Below, in pieces: positions 12,041 to 21,268 of a stretch of DNA of 38,130 nucleotides. The notes under the pieces were generated by a model. It made no database searches and had not been told where the DNA came from. It saw only the letters and a list, made by a program, of their open reading frames with translations. The DNA is from DASZOC01 sp035550975 (GTDB lineage: Bacteria > Actinomycetota > CADDZG01 > WHSQ01), in assembly GCA_035550975.1 (NCBI GenBank), contig DASZOC010000036.1, positions 1 to 38,130 of the forward strand, given 5' to 3'. A program made the position numbers and the translations under genes. Position 1 is the first letter of the stretch. The number at the start of each line of letters is the position of its first letter.

Positions 12041-13525
12041 CTAGAGCTCGGCGCTCGCCGGCTCCGCTGCGAAGCTGTTGCGCTCGAGCACGAAGTCTTC
12101 GCCCAACCCCTTGAGCGTCACGTAGTCGACCGCCACGAGCCGGCCGGCCACGTCGAAGTAGAGGATCTCGGCTTCGTAGCGGAGGTCTGCCTCGACGGTC
12201 AACGACTTCACCCCCGTCGCACCGGTAGAGCCGACGGCAAGGAAGCGCGTTCCTTCCGACTCCGTCACGATCCTGCGGTGGAAGTGTCCCGACACCACCA
12301 GCGGGACGGTCCCGCCCGACTCGCTCGCGAGCACGGCGTCGTGCACCGCCAGGATGTCGGGCTCTTCGCGCGCCACCGCAGCCGCGACGTCGTCTGCCAC
12401 CTGCCGCCGTTGCTCCGCCTTCTCCGATTCGGGTGCCGGGATGGTCGAGTACGTGGGGTCCGCCCACCCGAGGACGTCGACACCGGCGACCGACGCGGTC
12501 TCGCCCGACAGGACCGTGGCGTTCGGCGCACGAGCTACGGCAGCGCGCAGCCGCGGAGAGTCGTGATTGCCCGGGACGAACAGGTAGGGCACGTCTAGCT
12601 GCCGGATGCCCCGCACCATCAGGCGGTCGATCGGCGCTTCGAGGGCCGAGAGCTCGCCCGTATCGAGGAATGACGAGGCGAGGTCGCCGGTGTCGATGAC
12701 GCCGGCGACACCGAACTCGACCGCGAGCTGCTGTGCGATCTCGAGTCCTGCCGGGTTCGCGTGAAGGTCGCTGATGTGGAGGATCGCCGTCGTGTCCCGG
12801 GCGGGATCGAGCTGGGGCTGGGCCAGGAGAACCATCAGTTCGGAGGCGCGCCGGGCCGCCACCTGGTAGCGAGACCGGGCCTCGTCGAACGTGCGCGTGT
12901 GCTCGGTGACGGTCTCGATCACCTGGCGGGCGCGTGCCAGGCTGCCGGAGTAGCTCGCCTCCGCGAAGCGGTCCTGTTCATAGGTCAGAGCCGTCGCCCC
13001 GAGGAGCAACACGATCGTCCCGAGAGCGGTCACGGCTGCGACGGCGGCTCCGCGGCGCCGCTGCCGGAACAGGGCCGCGCCGAGGAGTCCTCCGACGACG
13101 ACGCCGGCCACTACGTGGGTGAGGGCCGCCCGCCGCAACAGGCCCGGGATCTGGCGCTCGATCTCGCCCTGGAGCCGCGCGCGCCCGTCGGCGGTCGTGA
13201 TGGTGGCGCCTAGCTCTTCGATATCGACCTGCCGCAGAGCCGCGGTGACGTCCAGCGGGGCAACGTGGGTCCGTGCGGTCAGGGTGCCGAACGGCGTCAC
13301 CTCCAGGCTGGTGTGACCCGTTCCGAGCTGCGCCTTCAGCTCGACGATCGTCGGGCCGAGCCGGTAGCCGCTCGCCGGGAGGACCCACAGGGCGAGGACC
13401 GCCCCGGCCAGGCCGATGAGGACGGGCGCCGACCACCGGCGTAATCCACTTCGCACGACGCCATTTGAGCACCATTTGACCAGGTGGCAGGCGGCACTTA
13501 TCCTTCCCCGTCGCGCCCGGAGCAC
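12041..13525 (-). CDS. Membrane-anchored calcineurin-like metallophosphoesterase
   Basis: Up to 494 residues. N-terminal half is membrane-associated: hydrophobic segments at about 32-50, 136-153 and 160-182, with a ~80-residue soluble stretch between the first two. The C-terminal domain from about 245 carries the metallophosphatase signature: D253 and H255 in ISDLHANP, D281 in TGDLASS, N320-H321-D322 in PGNHD, H395, and H414/H416 in GHFHRR. It should hydrolyse a phosphoester using two metal ions; substrate cannot be named. With three segments, the sidedness of the catalytic domain is uncertain. The start is also uncertain: GTG 13525 has no good ribosome-binding site, and GTG 13457-13459 (residue 23) would keep all segments and domains. 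Confidence 0.85.
   Translation of the reverse strand: MLRARRGRISAACHLVKWCSNGVVRSGLRRWSAPVLIGLAGAVLALWVLPASGYRLGPTIVELKAQLGTGHTSLEVTPFGTLTARTHVAPLDVTAALRQVDIEELGATITTADGRARLQGEIERQIPGLLRRAALTHVVAGVVVGGLLGAALFRQRRRGAAVAAVTALGTIVLLLGATALTYEQDRFAEASYSGSLARARQVIETVTEHTRTFDEARSRYQVAARRASELMVLLAQPQLDPARDTTAILHISDLHANPAGLEIAQQLAVEFGVAGVIDTGDLASSFLDTGELSALEAPIDRLMVRGIRQLDVPYLFVPGNHDSPRLRAAVARAPNATVLSGETASVAGVDVLGWADPTYSTIPAPESEKAEQRRQVADDVAAAVAREEPDILAVHDAVLASESGGTVPLVVSGHFHRRIVTESEGTRFLAVGSTGATGVKSLTVEADLRYEAEILYFDVAGRLVAVDYVTLKGLGEDFVLERNSFAAEPASAEL
13461..13479. repeat. Two CCATTTGA direct repeats 11 bp apart
   Basis: CCATTTGA at 13461-13468 and 13472-13479, exactly one helical turn apart. They lie directly upstream of the alternative GTG start (13457-13459) of the phosphoesterase gene. 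Could be a regulator site or chance. Confidence 0.3.
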
Positions 13526-13878
13526 TTGAGGGCGCGGTTCTCGCGTCGCTCACCTAGGCGGCGCCGCAAGTTAGCTTCAAGCCCGAGTTCGGTGAGCTTC
13601 GGCAGGCCCAGTTGCGGGTGGCTTAACAGCCACCGCACGCTGCGGGGGTCGTTGGAAGCGCAGGCGCTTCCCTCCCCCCTAGGCGCGACCCTGGGAACCT
13701 CCGGAGTCGGGGTTCATCGCCGGACGACTGCGCCGAGAGGACAACCGCTTCATCGCGGCCCTATCTCTCGGTAAAGCAGAGATAAAGCCCTGATGGGCTG
13801 CATAGAGGTGAGGTATGTCCGGCCCCAGGAACAGGGCCGGACCCGAGCTGCGGGTCCATCGCCCGCGAAGGAGAGTCA
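13526..13878 (+). promoter_or_regulatory. Hairpin-rich leader region upstream of rpsL (str operon)
   Basis: About 350 nt without a gene, between the divergent phosphoesterase and rpsL. It contains a run of perfect hairpins: GGTGGCT-taac-AGCCACC (13617-13634), GGAAGCG-cagg-CGCTTCC (13654-13671), TATCTCT-N9-AGAGATA (13762-13784), AGCCC-tgat-GGGCT (13786-13799) and the two overlapping stems at 13817-13857. The main promoter of the ribosomal-protein unit must lie here, but I found no convincing -35/-10 pair. Confidence 0.6.
13817..13857 (+). promoter_or_regulatory. Mutually exclusive leader stems before rpsL
   Basis: Stem 1: GTCCGGCCC (13817-13825) pairs perfectly with GGGCCGGAC (13834-13842). 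Stem 2: GGACCCG (13839-13845) pairs perfectly with CGGGTCC (13851-13857). They share GGAC at 13839-13842, so both cannot form fully at once. The rpsL Shine-Dalgarno AAGGAG follows about ten bases later. Confidence 0.55.
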
Positions 13879-14253
13879 GTGCCGACGATCCAGCAGTTGG
13901 TCCGTCAGGGCCGGCAGTCGAAGAAAGAGAAGTCGAAGTCGCCGGCCCTCAAGGGGTCGCCGCAGCGGCGCGGCGTCTGTACGCGTGTCTACACGACCAC
14001 GCCCAAGAAACCCAACTCCGCTCTCCGTAAGGTCGCTCGTGTTCGCCTCACCTCCGGCATCGAGATCACCGCATACATCCCCGGCATCGGCCACAACCTC
14101 CAGGAGCACTCGATCGTGCTCGTGCGCGGGGGCCGGGTGAAGGACCTTCCCGGCGTCCGTTACAAGATCATCCGCGCCGCCCTCGACACCGCCGGCGTGC
14201 GCGACCGGGTGCAGTCCCGCAGCAAGTACGGCGCCAAGAAAGCAGGTGCGTAG
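13879..14253 (+). CDS. rpsL: 30S ribosomal protein S12
   Basis: 124 residues, the usual length. Part of the decoding centre of the small subunit. GTG start with AAGGAG upstream; begins MPTIQQLVRQGR as in the family. The decoding-loop motif TPKKPNSALRK gives K43 and the GRVKDLPGVRYK motif gives K88, both wild-type for streptomycin sensitivity; D89 is the residue methylthiolated in many bacteria. First gene of the long ribosomal-protein unit; rpsG starts 2 nt after its stop. Confidence 0.99.
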   Translation: MPTIQQLVRQGRQSKKEKSKSPALKGSPQRRGVCTRVYTTTPKKPNSALRKVARVRLTSGIEITAYIPGIGHNLQEHSIVLVRGGRVKDLPGVRYKIIRAALDTAGVRDRVQSRSKYGAKKAGA

Positions 14254-14255
14254 GG

Positions 14256-14726
14256 ATGCCCAGAAAAGGTCCCCCCGCCAAGCGGGAGCTGCTGCCCGAC
14301 GCGATCTACGACTCCCTGCTCGTCACGCAGATCCAGAACCGGATCCTGACGCGCGGCAAGCGCACCCTGGCCGAAGGCATCGTCTACGACGCGCTGAAGA
14401 AGGTCGGCGACAAGACCGGCAAAGAGCCTCTCGTGATCCTGAAGAAGGCGGTCGACAACATCAAGCCGGTGCTCGAGGTCAAGTCCCGCCGCGTCGGCGG
14501 CGCGACCTACCAGGTCCCCGTCGAGGTCCAGGCGCGACGCGCCACGACGCTCGCGATCCGCTGGCTGGTGACTTTCGCCCGCAAGCGGAAGGAACGCAGC
14601 ATGGCCGACCGGCTCGCAGGCGAGATCCTGGACGCGTCCGGTGGCGCAGGTGCCGCAGTGAAGCGACGTGAGGACATGCACAAGATGGCCGAGGCGAACA
14701 AGGCGTTCGCCCACTACCGCTGGTAG
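14256..14726 (+). CDS. rpsG: 30S ribosomal protein S7
   Basis: 156 residues, normal length. Binds 16S rRNA in the head of the 30S subunit and contacts E-site tRNA. Begins MPRKGPPAKR and ends with the typical AEANKAFAHYRW segment. The gap to rpsL is only 2 nt, so the S12-S7 intergenic control element known in E. coli cannot exist here in that position; control may instead lie in the leader before rpsL (inference). fusA follows after 8 nt. Confidence 0.99.
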   Translation: MPRKGPPAKRELLPDAIYDSLLVTQIQNRILTRGKRTLAEGIVYDALKKVGDKTGKEPLVILKKAVDNIKPVLEVKSRRVGGATYQVPVEVQARRATTLAIRWLVTFARKRKERSMADRLAGEILDASGGAGAAVKRREDMHKMAEANKAFAHYRW

Positions 14727-14734
14727 GGGAAGAG

Positions 14735-16888
14735 ATGGCTGAGGCAGCACAGAAGCAGCAACAGGAGCAGAAGCAGCAGCTGCGTGCCGTAAAAGGCGGC
14801 GGCCCTGCCATCCGCGAGTACCCGCTGAGCCATACCCGCAACATCGGGATCATGGCTCACATCGACGCGGGCAAGACGACGACGACCGAACGCATCCTCT
14901 ATTACACCGGCAAGACCTACAAGATCGGTGAGGTCCACGAGGGCGGCGCCGTCATGGACTGGATGGAGCAGGAGCAAGAGCGCGGCATCACGATCACCTC
15001 GGCCGCGACGACCGCCCACTGGAAGGGCTACTGGATCAACATCATCGACACCCCCGGCCACGTCGACTTCACGGTCGAGGTCGAGCGGTCGCTGCGCGTG
15101 CTGGACGGTGCAGTAGCCGTCTTCGACGCCGTTGCCGGTGTGGAGCCGCAATCGGAGACCGTCTGGCGCCAAGCCGATCGTTACAACGTTCCGCGGATCT
15201 GTTTCGTCAACAAGATGGACCGGACGGGCGCGGATTTCTTCCGCACCGTTTCCATGATCGAGGACCGCCTGAACGGCACGCCCGTCTGCATCCAGCTCCC
15301 GATTGGGAAGGAAGTCGACTTCCACGGCGTCGTCGACCTCGTCACGATGATCGCCCACTACTGGCCGAGCGAAGGCATGGGCGAGGAGTGGGAAGACCGC
15401 CCGATCCCCGACGACATGAAGGAACAGGCGGACCAGTACCGCCACGACCTGCTCGAGATCCTCGCCGACCACGACGAAGAGGTCATGGAGCTCTACATCG
15501 CGGAGGAAGAGGTCCCCGTCGACCTGATCAAGAAGGCGTTACGACGCGGGACCATATCGGGCGAGATCACGCCGGTTCTCTGCGGCACCGCGTTCAAGAA
15601 CAAGGCCGTCCAGCCATTGCTCGACGCGGTGTGCTGGTACCTCCCTTCGCCGCTGGACCTTCCGCCGATGGAGGCGAAGACTCCCGACGGCGAGCTCGTG
15701 GCGCGGCCCCCCGACGACTCCGCGCCGTTCTCGGCGCTCGCGTTCAAGATCATGAGCGACCCCTACGTCGGCCGCCTGACCTACCTGCGTGTGTATTCCG
15801 GGACGTTGAAGAGCGGCGATTCGGTCGTCAACTCCACGCGCGACCGCAAGGAGCGCATCGGTCGCATCCTGCAGATGCACGCGAACCACCGCGAGGACAA
15901 AGAGTCGGTCTTCGCGGGCGACATCGTCGCGGTCGTCGGTCTCAAGCAGACCCTCACCGGTGACACCTTGTGCGCGCCGGGCGAGCTGGTGCTCCTCGAA
16001 GAGATGAACTTCCCGGCCCCCGTCATCGACGTCGCGATCGAGCCGAAGTCCAAGGCCGACTCCGACAAGCTGGGCCACGGACTCCAGCGGCTATCGGAGG
16101 AGGACCCGACGTTCCGCGTCCACACGGACGAAGAGACGGGCCAGACGATCATCTCGGGCATGGGTGAGCTGCACCTCGAGGTACTGGTGGACCGGCTCAT
16201 CCGCGAGTTCAAGGTCGGCGCCAACGTCGGAAAGCCGCAGGTCGCCTATCGCGAGACGATCTCAGAGGCGAAGCCCAAGGTCGAGGTCCGCTACGTCAAG
16301 CAGACCGGTGGTAAGGGCCAGTACGCCCACTGCGTGATCGACATCGAGCCGACCGGTCCCGGCGGGGGCTACGAGTTCGTCAACAAGATCACCGGTGGTC
16401 GCATCCCGACCGAATACATCCCGGCGGTCGACCAGGGCGTGCAAGAGGCGATGGCTTCGGGTGTGCTCGCGGGTTATCCCGTCGTCGACGTGCGGGTCAC
16501 GCTGCAGGACGGTTCGAGCCACGACGTCGACTCGTCCGAGATGGCGTTCAAGATCTGCGGCTCGATGGTCTTCAAGGAAGCCTGCAAGAAGGCGAAACCC
16601 GTCCTCCTCGAGCCGGTGTTCGACGTCGAGGTCGTGACCCCCGAGGACTTCATGGGTGACGTCATCGGTGACATCTCCGGTCGCCGCGGGAAGGTCGAGG
16701 CGATGGACCAGCGCGGGCAGGATCGCATCGTCCGTGCGCAGGTCCCGCTGGCAGAGATGTTCGGTTACGTGACCGAGCTGCGGTCCCGGACCCAAGGTCG
16801 TGCAACGTCGTCGATGCAGTTCAACAGCTACCAGCAGGTTCCGAAGTCGATCGCAGATGAAGTCGTAGCTACCGTCCGAGGCGAGTAA
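14735..16888 (+). CDS. fusA: Translation elongation factor G
   Basis: 717-residue translocase GTPase that moves tRNA and mRNA after peptide transfer. P-loop AHIDAGKT at about 41-48, switch II DTPGHVDF and NKMD base motif are present, followed by domains II-V; ends with KSIADEVVATVRGE. ATG 14735 has a good GGGGAAGAG site. The N-terminus carries an extra ~25-30 residues rich in Gln (QKQQQEQKQQL) before the usual start of the G domain. No alternative ATG lies before residue 40, so the extension appears genuine. tuf follows 22 nt later. Confidence 0.99.
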   Translation: MAEAAQKQQQEQKQQLRAVKGGGPAIREYPLSHTRNIGIMAHIDAGKTTTTERILYYTGKTYKIGEVHEGGAVMDWMEQEQERGITITSAATTAHWKGYWINIIDTPGHVDFTVEVERSLRVLDGAVAVFDAVAGVEPQSETVWRQADRYNVPRICFVNKMDRTGADFFRTVSMIEDRLNGTPVCIQLPIGKEVDFHGVVDLVTMIAHYWPSEGMGEEWEDRPIPDDMKEQADQYRHDLLEILADHDEEVMELYIAEEEVPVDLIKKALRRGTISGEITPVLCGTAFKNKAVQPLLDAVCWYLPSPLDLPPMEAKTPDGELVARPPDDSAPFSALAFKIMSDPYVGRLTYLRVYSGTLKSGDSVVNSTRDRKERIGRILQMHANHREDKESVFAGDIVAVVGLKQTLTGDTLCAPGELVLLEEMNFPAPVIDVAIEPKSKADSDKLGHGLQRLSEEDPTFRVHTDEETGQTIISGMGELHLEVLVDRLIREFKVGANVGKPQVAYRETISEAKPKVEVRYVKQTGGKGQYAHCVIDIEPTGPGGGYEFVNKITGGRIPTEYIPAVDQGVQEAMASGVLAGYPVVDVRVTLQDGSSHDVDSSEMAFKICGSMVFKEACKKAKPVLLEPVFDVEVVTPEDFMGDVIGDISGRRGKVEAMDQRGQDRIVRAQVPLAEMFGYVTELRSRTQGRATSSMQFNSYQQVPKSIADEVVATVRGE

Positions 16889-16910
16889 GGAAAGAGGAAG
16901 AGGAGACAGG

Positions 16911-18101
<1,191 letters not shown>

Positions 18102-18131
18102 CCGAGTAACACCCAAGAGAACGGACGAAGA

Positions 18132-18446
18132 GTGGCGACGGATGGCATGAAGATCAGGATCAGGCTCAAGGCCTACGACCATGAGGTCATCGATCAATCC
18201 GCGAAGAAGATCGTGGAGACGGTGACGCGCACGGGCGCGAGCGTCAACGGGCCGATCCCGCTACCGACAGAACGCTCCGTCTACACCGTCATCCGTTCTC
18301 CCCACAAGGACAAGGACTCGCGGGAGCACTTCGAGATGCGGACGCACAAGAGGTTGCTCGACATCGTCAACCCGACGCCGAAGACGGTCGACTCGCTCCA
18401 ACGACTCGACCTTCCTGCCGGCGTGGATATCGAGCTCAAGCTCTAA
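18132..18446 (+). CDS. rpsJ: 30S ribosomal protein S10
   Basis: 104 residues, in the head of the 30S subunit; also NusE in transcription antitermination. GTG 18132 gives MATDGMKIRIRLKAYDHEV, matching the length of actinobacterial S10; ATG 18147 is an alternative that would lose five residues. Conserved SPHKDKDSREHFEMRTHKR block present and ends AGVDIELKL. The ribosome-binding site is weak (GGACGAAGA). A structured spacer of 95 nt separates it from rplC. Confidence 0.98.
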   Translation: MATDGMKIRIRLKAYDHEVIDQSAKKIVETVTRTGASVNGPIPLPTERSVYTVIRSPHKDKDSREHFEMRTHKRLLDIVNPTPKTVDSLQRLDLPAGVDIELKL

Positions 18447-18458
18447 AGGAGGAGTAAA

Positions 18459-18520
18459 GGGGCTGAATGCACGAGGTGCATTCGAGCCCCGCACGACGAA
18501 CTCGTGGACGTAGTCCACGA
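18459..18520 (+). promoter_or_regulatory. Two strong hairpins between rpsJ and rplC
   Basis: Hairpin 1: GGGGCT and GAATGCAC (18459-18472) pair with GTGCATTC and AGCCCC (18476-18490), 14 bp with one bulged G and a 3-nt loop. Hairpin 2: TCGTGGAC-gta-GTCCACGA (18502-18520), 8 bp perfect. They sit just before the rplC Shine-Dalgarno, where neighbouring genes have almost no spacer, so a regulatory role is likely. An unused AAAGGAGG lies at 18445-18452. Confidence 0.6.
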
Positions 18521-18541
18521 AGGAGAGAGGGAAACCACGAC

Positions 18542-19195
18542 ATGGCGGTCAAAGGGATCCTCGGTCGCAAGATCGGGATGACCCAGGTGTTCGACGAGAA
18601 CGGGCGCGCGGTGCCGGTGACGGTGCTGGAAGCGGGTCCGTGTCGCGTCGCGCAGCTGAAGAGCCCCGAGACCGACGGTTACTGGGCGCTTCAGCTGTCA
18701 TTCGGCGCGCCGCGCAAGACCAACAAGGCGCTCGGCGGCCACTACCAGAAGGCCGGGATCGATCCCGCCCGGACGCTCGTCGAGCTCCGCCTGGATCCGT
18801 CCGACCCGGGCGAGTACACCGTCGGCAGTGAGCTGAAGGCCGACATCTTCGAACCTGGTGAGACGGTCGACGTCATCGGTGTGACGAAGGGCAAAGGGTT
18901 CGCCGGTGGGATGAAACGTCACAACTTCAAGGGGCTGAGCGCGACCCACGGTACGCAGCGCAAGCACCGTTCCCCCGGTTCGATCGGCGCGTGTGCGACT
19001 CCGGCTCGCGTCTTCAAAGGAACGCGCATGGCAGGGCATATGGGGCATGTCCGCGTGACGACGCTGAACCTGAAGGTCATCCAGGTGGATCCGGAACGCA
19101 ACCTGTTGCTCGTGCGCGGCGCGGTCCCCGGCCCCCGCGGGGGTCTCGTGATGATCCGCGACGCGATCCGATTCCGTCACAGGAAGGCCAGTTAA
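18542..19195 (+). CDS. rplC: 50S ribosomal protein L3
   Basis: 217 residues, early-assembling protein near the peptidyl-transferase centre. I start at ATG 18542 (MAVKGILGRKIGMTQVF), preceded by AAGGAGAGAGGG; an in-frame ATG at 18467 would add 25 residues but lies inside a hairpin and reads through the Shine-Dalgarno. The GTKGKGFAG-type motif (VTKGKGFAGGMKRH) and the GSIGACATPARVFKG loop, whose Gln methylation site is not conserved here, are visible. rplD follows after 3 nt. Confidence 0.98.
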   Translation: MAVKGILGRKIGMTQVFDENGRAVPVTVLEAGPCRVAQLKSPETDGYWALQLSFGAPRKTNKALGGHYQKAGIDPARTLVELRLDPSDPGEYTVGSELKADIFEPGETVDVIGVTKGKGFAGGMKRHNFKGLSATHGTQRKHRSPGSIGACATPARVFKGTRMAGHMGHVRVTTLNLKVIQVDPERNLLLVRGAVPGPRGGLVMIRDAIRFRHRKAS

Positions 19196-19198
19196 GCC

Positions 19199-19837
19199 AT
19201 GGCCAACCTGAAAGCGAAGGTGCTCGATGAGACCGGCAACGCGACCGGTGACAAGGCCTTGCCCGAAGACGTCTTCGGTGGCGACGTCAACGTGCCGTTG
19301 ATGCATCAGGTCGTCACGGCGCAGCTTGCTGCCGCTCGGGCGGGGACGGCATCTACTAAGACGCGCAGTGAGGTCCGTGGTGGCGGTACCAAGCCGTGGC
19401 GTCAGAAGGGGACCGGTCGGGCTCGTCACGGATCGACCCGCAGCCCCATCTGGGTCGGCGGGGGCGTCGTGTTCGGCCCCCACCCGCGCGATTACACGCA
19501 GCGCCTGCCGAAGAAGATGCGTAAGGCGGCCCTTCGCAGTGCGCTCGCGGACAAGGCAGGCGCCGGACAGATGTTCATCCTCGACGGATTCACCGAGACC
19601 AAGACGAAGGCCGCGGCGTCGGCCCTCCGAGCCGCAGGGATCGAAGGCAAGGTCCTGGTGGTCTTAGATCCCGCCGACGACGCATCACGCACCGTCGATC
19701 GCGCGTTCCGCAACCTCGGGAACGCGGCGTTCTCGCTCGTGGGGTCGTTGTCGACCTACGACGTCCTGGTAGCCGATTCGATCCTGTTCACGTCGAGCGC
19801 CTATGACCGGCTAGTCGGTGGAGGTGACGCGGCGTGA
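19199..19837 (+). CDS. rplD: 50S ribosomal protein L4
   Basis: 212 residues. Lines the peptide exit tunnel. The tunnel-loop block STKTRSEVRGGGTKPWRQKG is intact, followed by RARHGSTRSPIW. In E. coli L4 also represses the S10 operon; whether it acts on the hairpins before rplC here is unknown. Overlaps rplW by 4 nt (GTGA), implying translational coupling. Confidence 0.98.
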   Translation: MANLKAKVLDETGNATGDKALPEDVFGGDVNVPLMHQVVTAQLAAARAGTASTKTRSEVRGGGTKPWRQKGTGRARHGSTRSPIWVGGGVVFGPHPRDYTQRLPKKMRKAALRSALADKAGAGQMFILDGFTETKTKAAASALRAAGIEGKVLVVLDPADDASRTVDRAFRNLGNAAFSLVGSLSTYDVLVADSILFTSSAYDRLVGGGDAA

Positions 19838-20136
19838 GCTCTACCAAGTCCGGCCCCCGTGACGTGATCCTGGCCCCGGTGGTCAGCGAGAAGAGCTACT
19901 CGCTGCTCGACAACAACGCATACACGTTCCAGGTCCATCCGCAGGCGAACAAGACCGAGATCCGTCAAGCCGTGGAGCAGATCTGGGGCGTGAAGGTGCT
20001 CAGCGTCAACACGATCAACCGCAAGGGCAAGACGAAGCGCTTCCGTTTCACGCAGGGCAAGCGCGCCGACACCAAGCGCGCGGTCGTGAAGCTGGCGGCG
20101 GGCGACAAGATCGAGATCTTCGAACAGCAGACCTAG
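19834..20136 (+). CDS. rplW: 50S ribosomal protein L23
   Basis: 100 residues at the tunnel exit, docking site for trigger factor and SRP. GTG start overlaps the rplD stop. The PVVSEKSYSLLDNNAYTF start and INRKGKTKRFRF loop are typical of the family. rplB begins 17 nt downstream with a GGAAGAGACGG site. Confidence 0.98.
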   Translation: MSSTKSGPRDVILAPVVSEKSYSLLDNNAYTFQVHPQANKTEIRQAVEQIWGVKVLSVNTINRKGKTKRFRFTQGKRADTKRAVVKLAAGDKIEIFEQQT

Positions 20137-20153
20137 GAAGAGACGGATAGCTA

Positions 20154-20987
20154 ATGCCGATACGTAAAAGCAAGCCGACATCAGCGGGGCGCCGGTTCCA
20201 GTCGCATAGCGACTACAAGGAGCTGACGCGTACCGAGCCCGAGAAGTCTCTGCTCGAGCCCAATCCGAAGAAGGCCGGGCGGAACAACCGCGGCCGGATC
20301 ACGACACGCCATCAGGGCGGCGGCAACAAGACGCGCTATCGCCGGGTGGACTTCCGCCGTAACAAGGACAACATCCCCGCGAAGGTCGCGCACGTGGAAT
20401 ACGACCCGAACCGCAACGCGCGGCTCGCCCTGCTGCACTACGTCGACGGCGAGAAGCGCTACATCCTGATGCCGAACCGCGTGAAGGTCGGCGACATGCT
20501 CCAGTCCGGCCCCGGCGCCGACATCCGCCCGGGCAACGCTCTGCCGCTCCGCAACATCCCCGTGGGTACGGTCGTCCACAACGTCGAGCTGAAGCCCGGT
20601 GCGGGCGGCAAGATGGCACGCAGCGCAGGCTCGTCGGTGCAGCTGATCGCGAAAGAGGGTGTCAACGCGACGCTTCGTCTGCCGTCCGGCGAGATGCGCA
20701 CGGTCCCGATGGACTGCCGCGCCACCGTCGGCGAGGTCGGTAATGCCGAGGCGGAGCTCATCTCGGTCGGCAAGGCCGGTCGCAACCGGTGGAAGAACAA
20801 GCGTCCCAGCGTCCGCGGCGTCGCGATGAACCCCGTCGACCACCCGCTCGGTGGTGGCGAGGGCAAGTCGTCCGGCGGCCGTCACCCGGTGAGCCCATGG
20901 GGCACGCCGGAGGGTCGCACGCGCAAGAAGAAGGCGTCGGACAAGCAGATCGTGCGCCGCCGCGGCAAGAAGAGAGGTGGCCGCTGA
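20154..20987 (+). CDS. rplB: 50S ribosomal protein L2
   Basis: 277 residues, normal length; organises the peptidyl-transferase region and a subunit bridge. Begins MPIRKSKPTSAGRR and ends with the basic tail VRRRGKKRGGR. The functionally important His in NPVDHP is present (H230), but the usual second His of DHPHGGGEG is Leu232 (DHPLGGGEGK). Its stop overlaps the rpsS start by one base (TGATG). Confidence 0.99.
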   Translation: MPIRKSKPTSAGRRFQSHSDYKELTRTEPEKSLLEPNPKKAGRNNRGRITTRHQGGGNKTRYRRVDFRRNKDNIPAKVAHVEYDPNRNARLALLHYVDGEKRYILMPNRVKVGDMLQSGPGADIRPGNALPLRNIPVGTVVHNVELKPGAGGKMARSAGSSVQLIAKEGVNATLRLPSGEMRTVPMDCRATVGEVGNAEAELISVGKAGRNRWKNKRPSVRGVAMNPVDHPLGGGEGKSSGGRHPVSPWGTPEGRTRKKKASDKQIVRRRGKKRGGR

Positions 20988-21268
20988 TGCCACGGAGTCT
21001 CAAGAAGGGCCCGTTCGTGGACGACCACCTGCTGATCAAGGTCGACGCGATGAACAAGCGCAACGAGAAGCGCGTGATCAAGACGTGGTCGCGGCGCTCG
21101 ACGGTGATCCCCGAGATGGTCGGTCACACGATCGCCGTGCACGACGGGCGCAAGCACGTCCCGGTTTACATCACCGAGTCGATGGTGGGCCACAAGCTCG
21201 GCGAGTTCGCTCCGACGCGGGCGTTCCGCAGCCACGGTGGCTCGGAGAAAGCGACGAAGGTCAGATAG
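20987..21268 (+). CDS. rpsS: 30S ribosomal protein S19
   Basis: 93 residues, in the 30S head near the subunit interface. Starts MPRSLKKGPFVDDHL at ATG 20987, directly overlapping the rplB stop; longer in-frame starts upstream run through rplB and are ignored. Contains the conserved TWSRRSTVIPEMVGHTIAVHDGR core. The next gene starts at the base after its stop. Confidence 0.98.
   Translation: MPRSLKKGPFVDDHLLIKVDAMNKRNEKRVIKTWSRRSTVIPEMVGHTIAVHDGRKHVPVYITESMVGHKLGEFAPTRAFRSHGGSEKATKVR

Noticed and set aside
12037..12048. 12-bp palindrome AGCTCTAGAGCT between convergent genes
   Set aside because: No loop or T-run, overlaps the phosphoesterase stop; not a credible terminator or operator.
18467..18541. 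25-residue N-terminal extension of L3 from ATG 18467
   Set aside because: Start lies within a hairpin, extension would encode the Shine-Dalgarno of the normal start, and L3 proteins begin at the downstream ATG.
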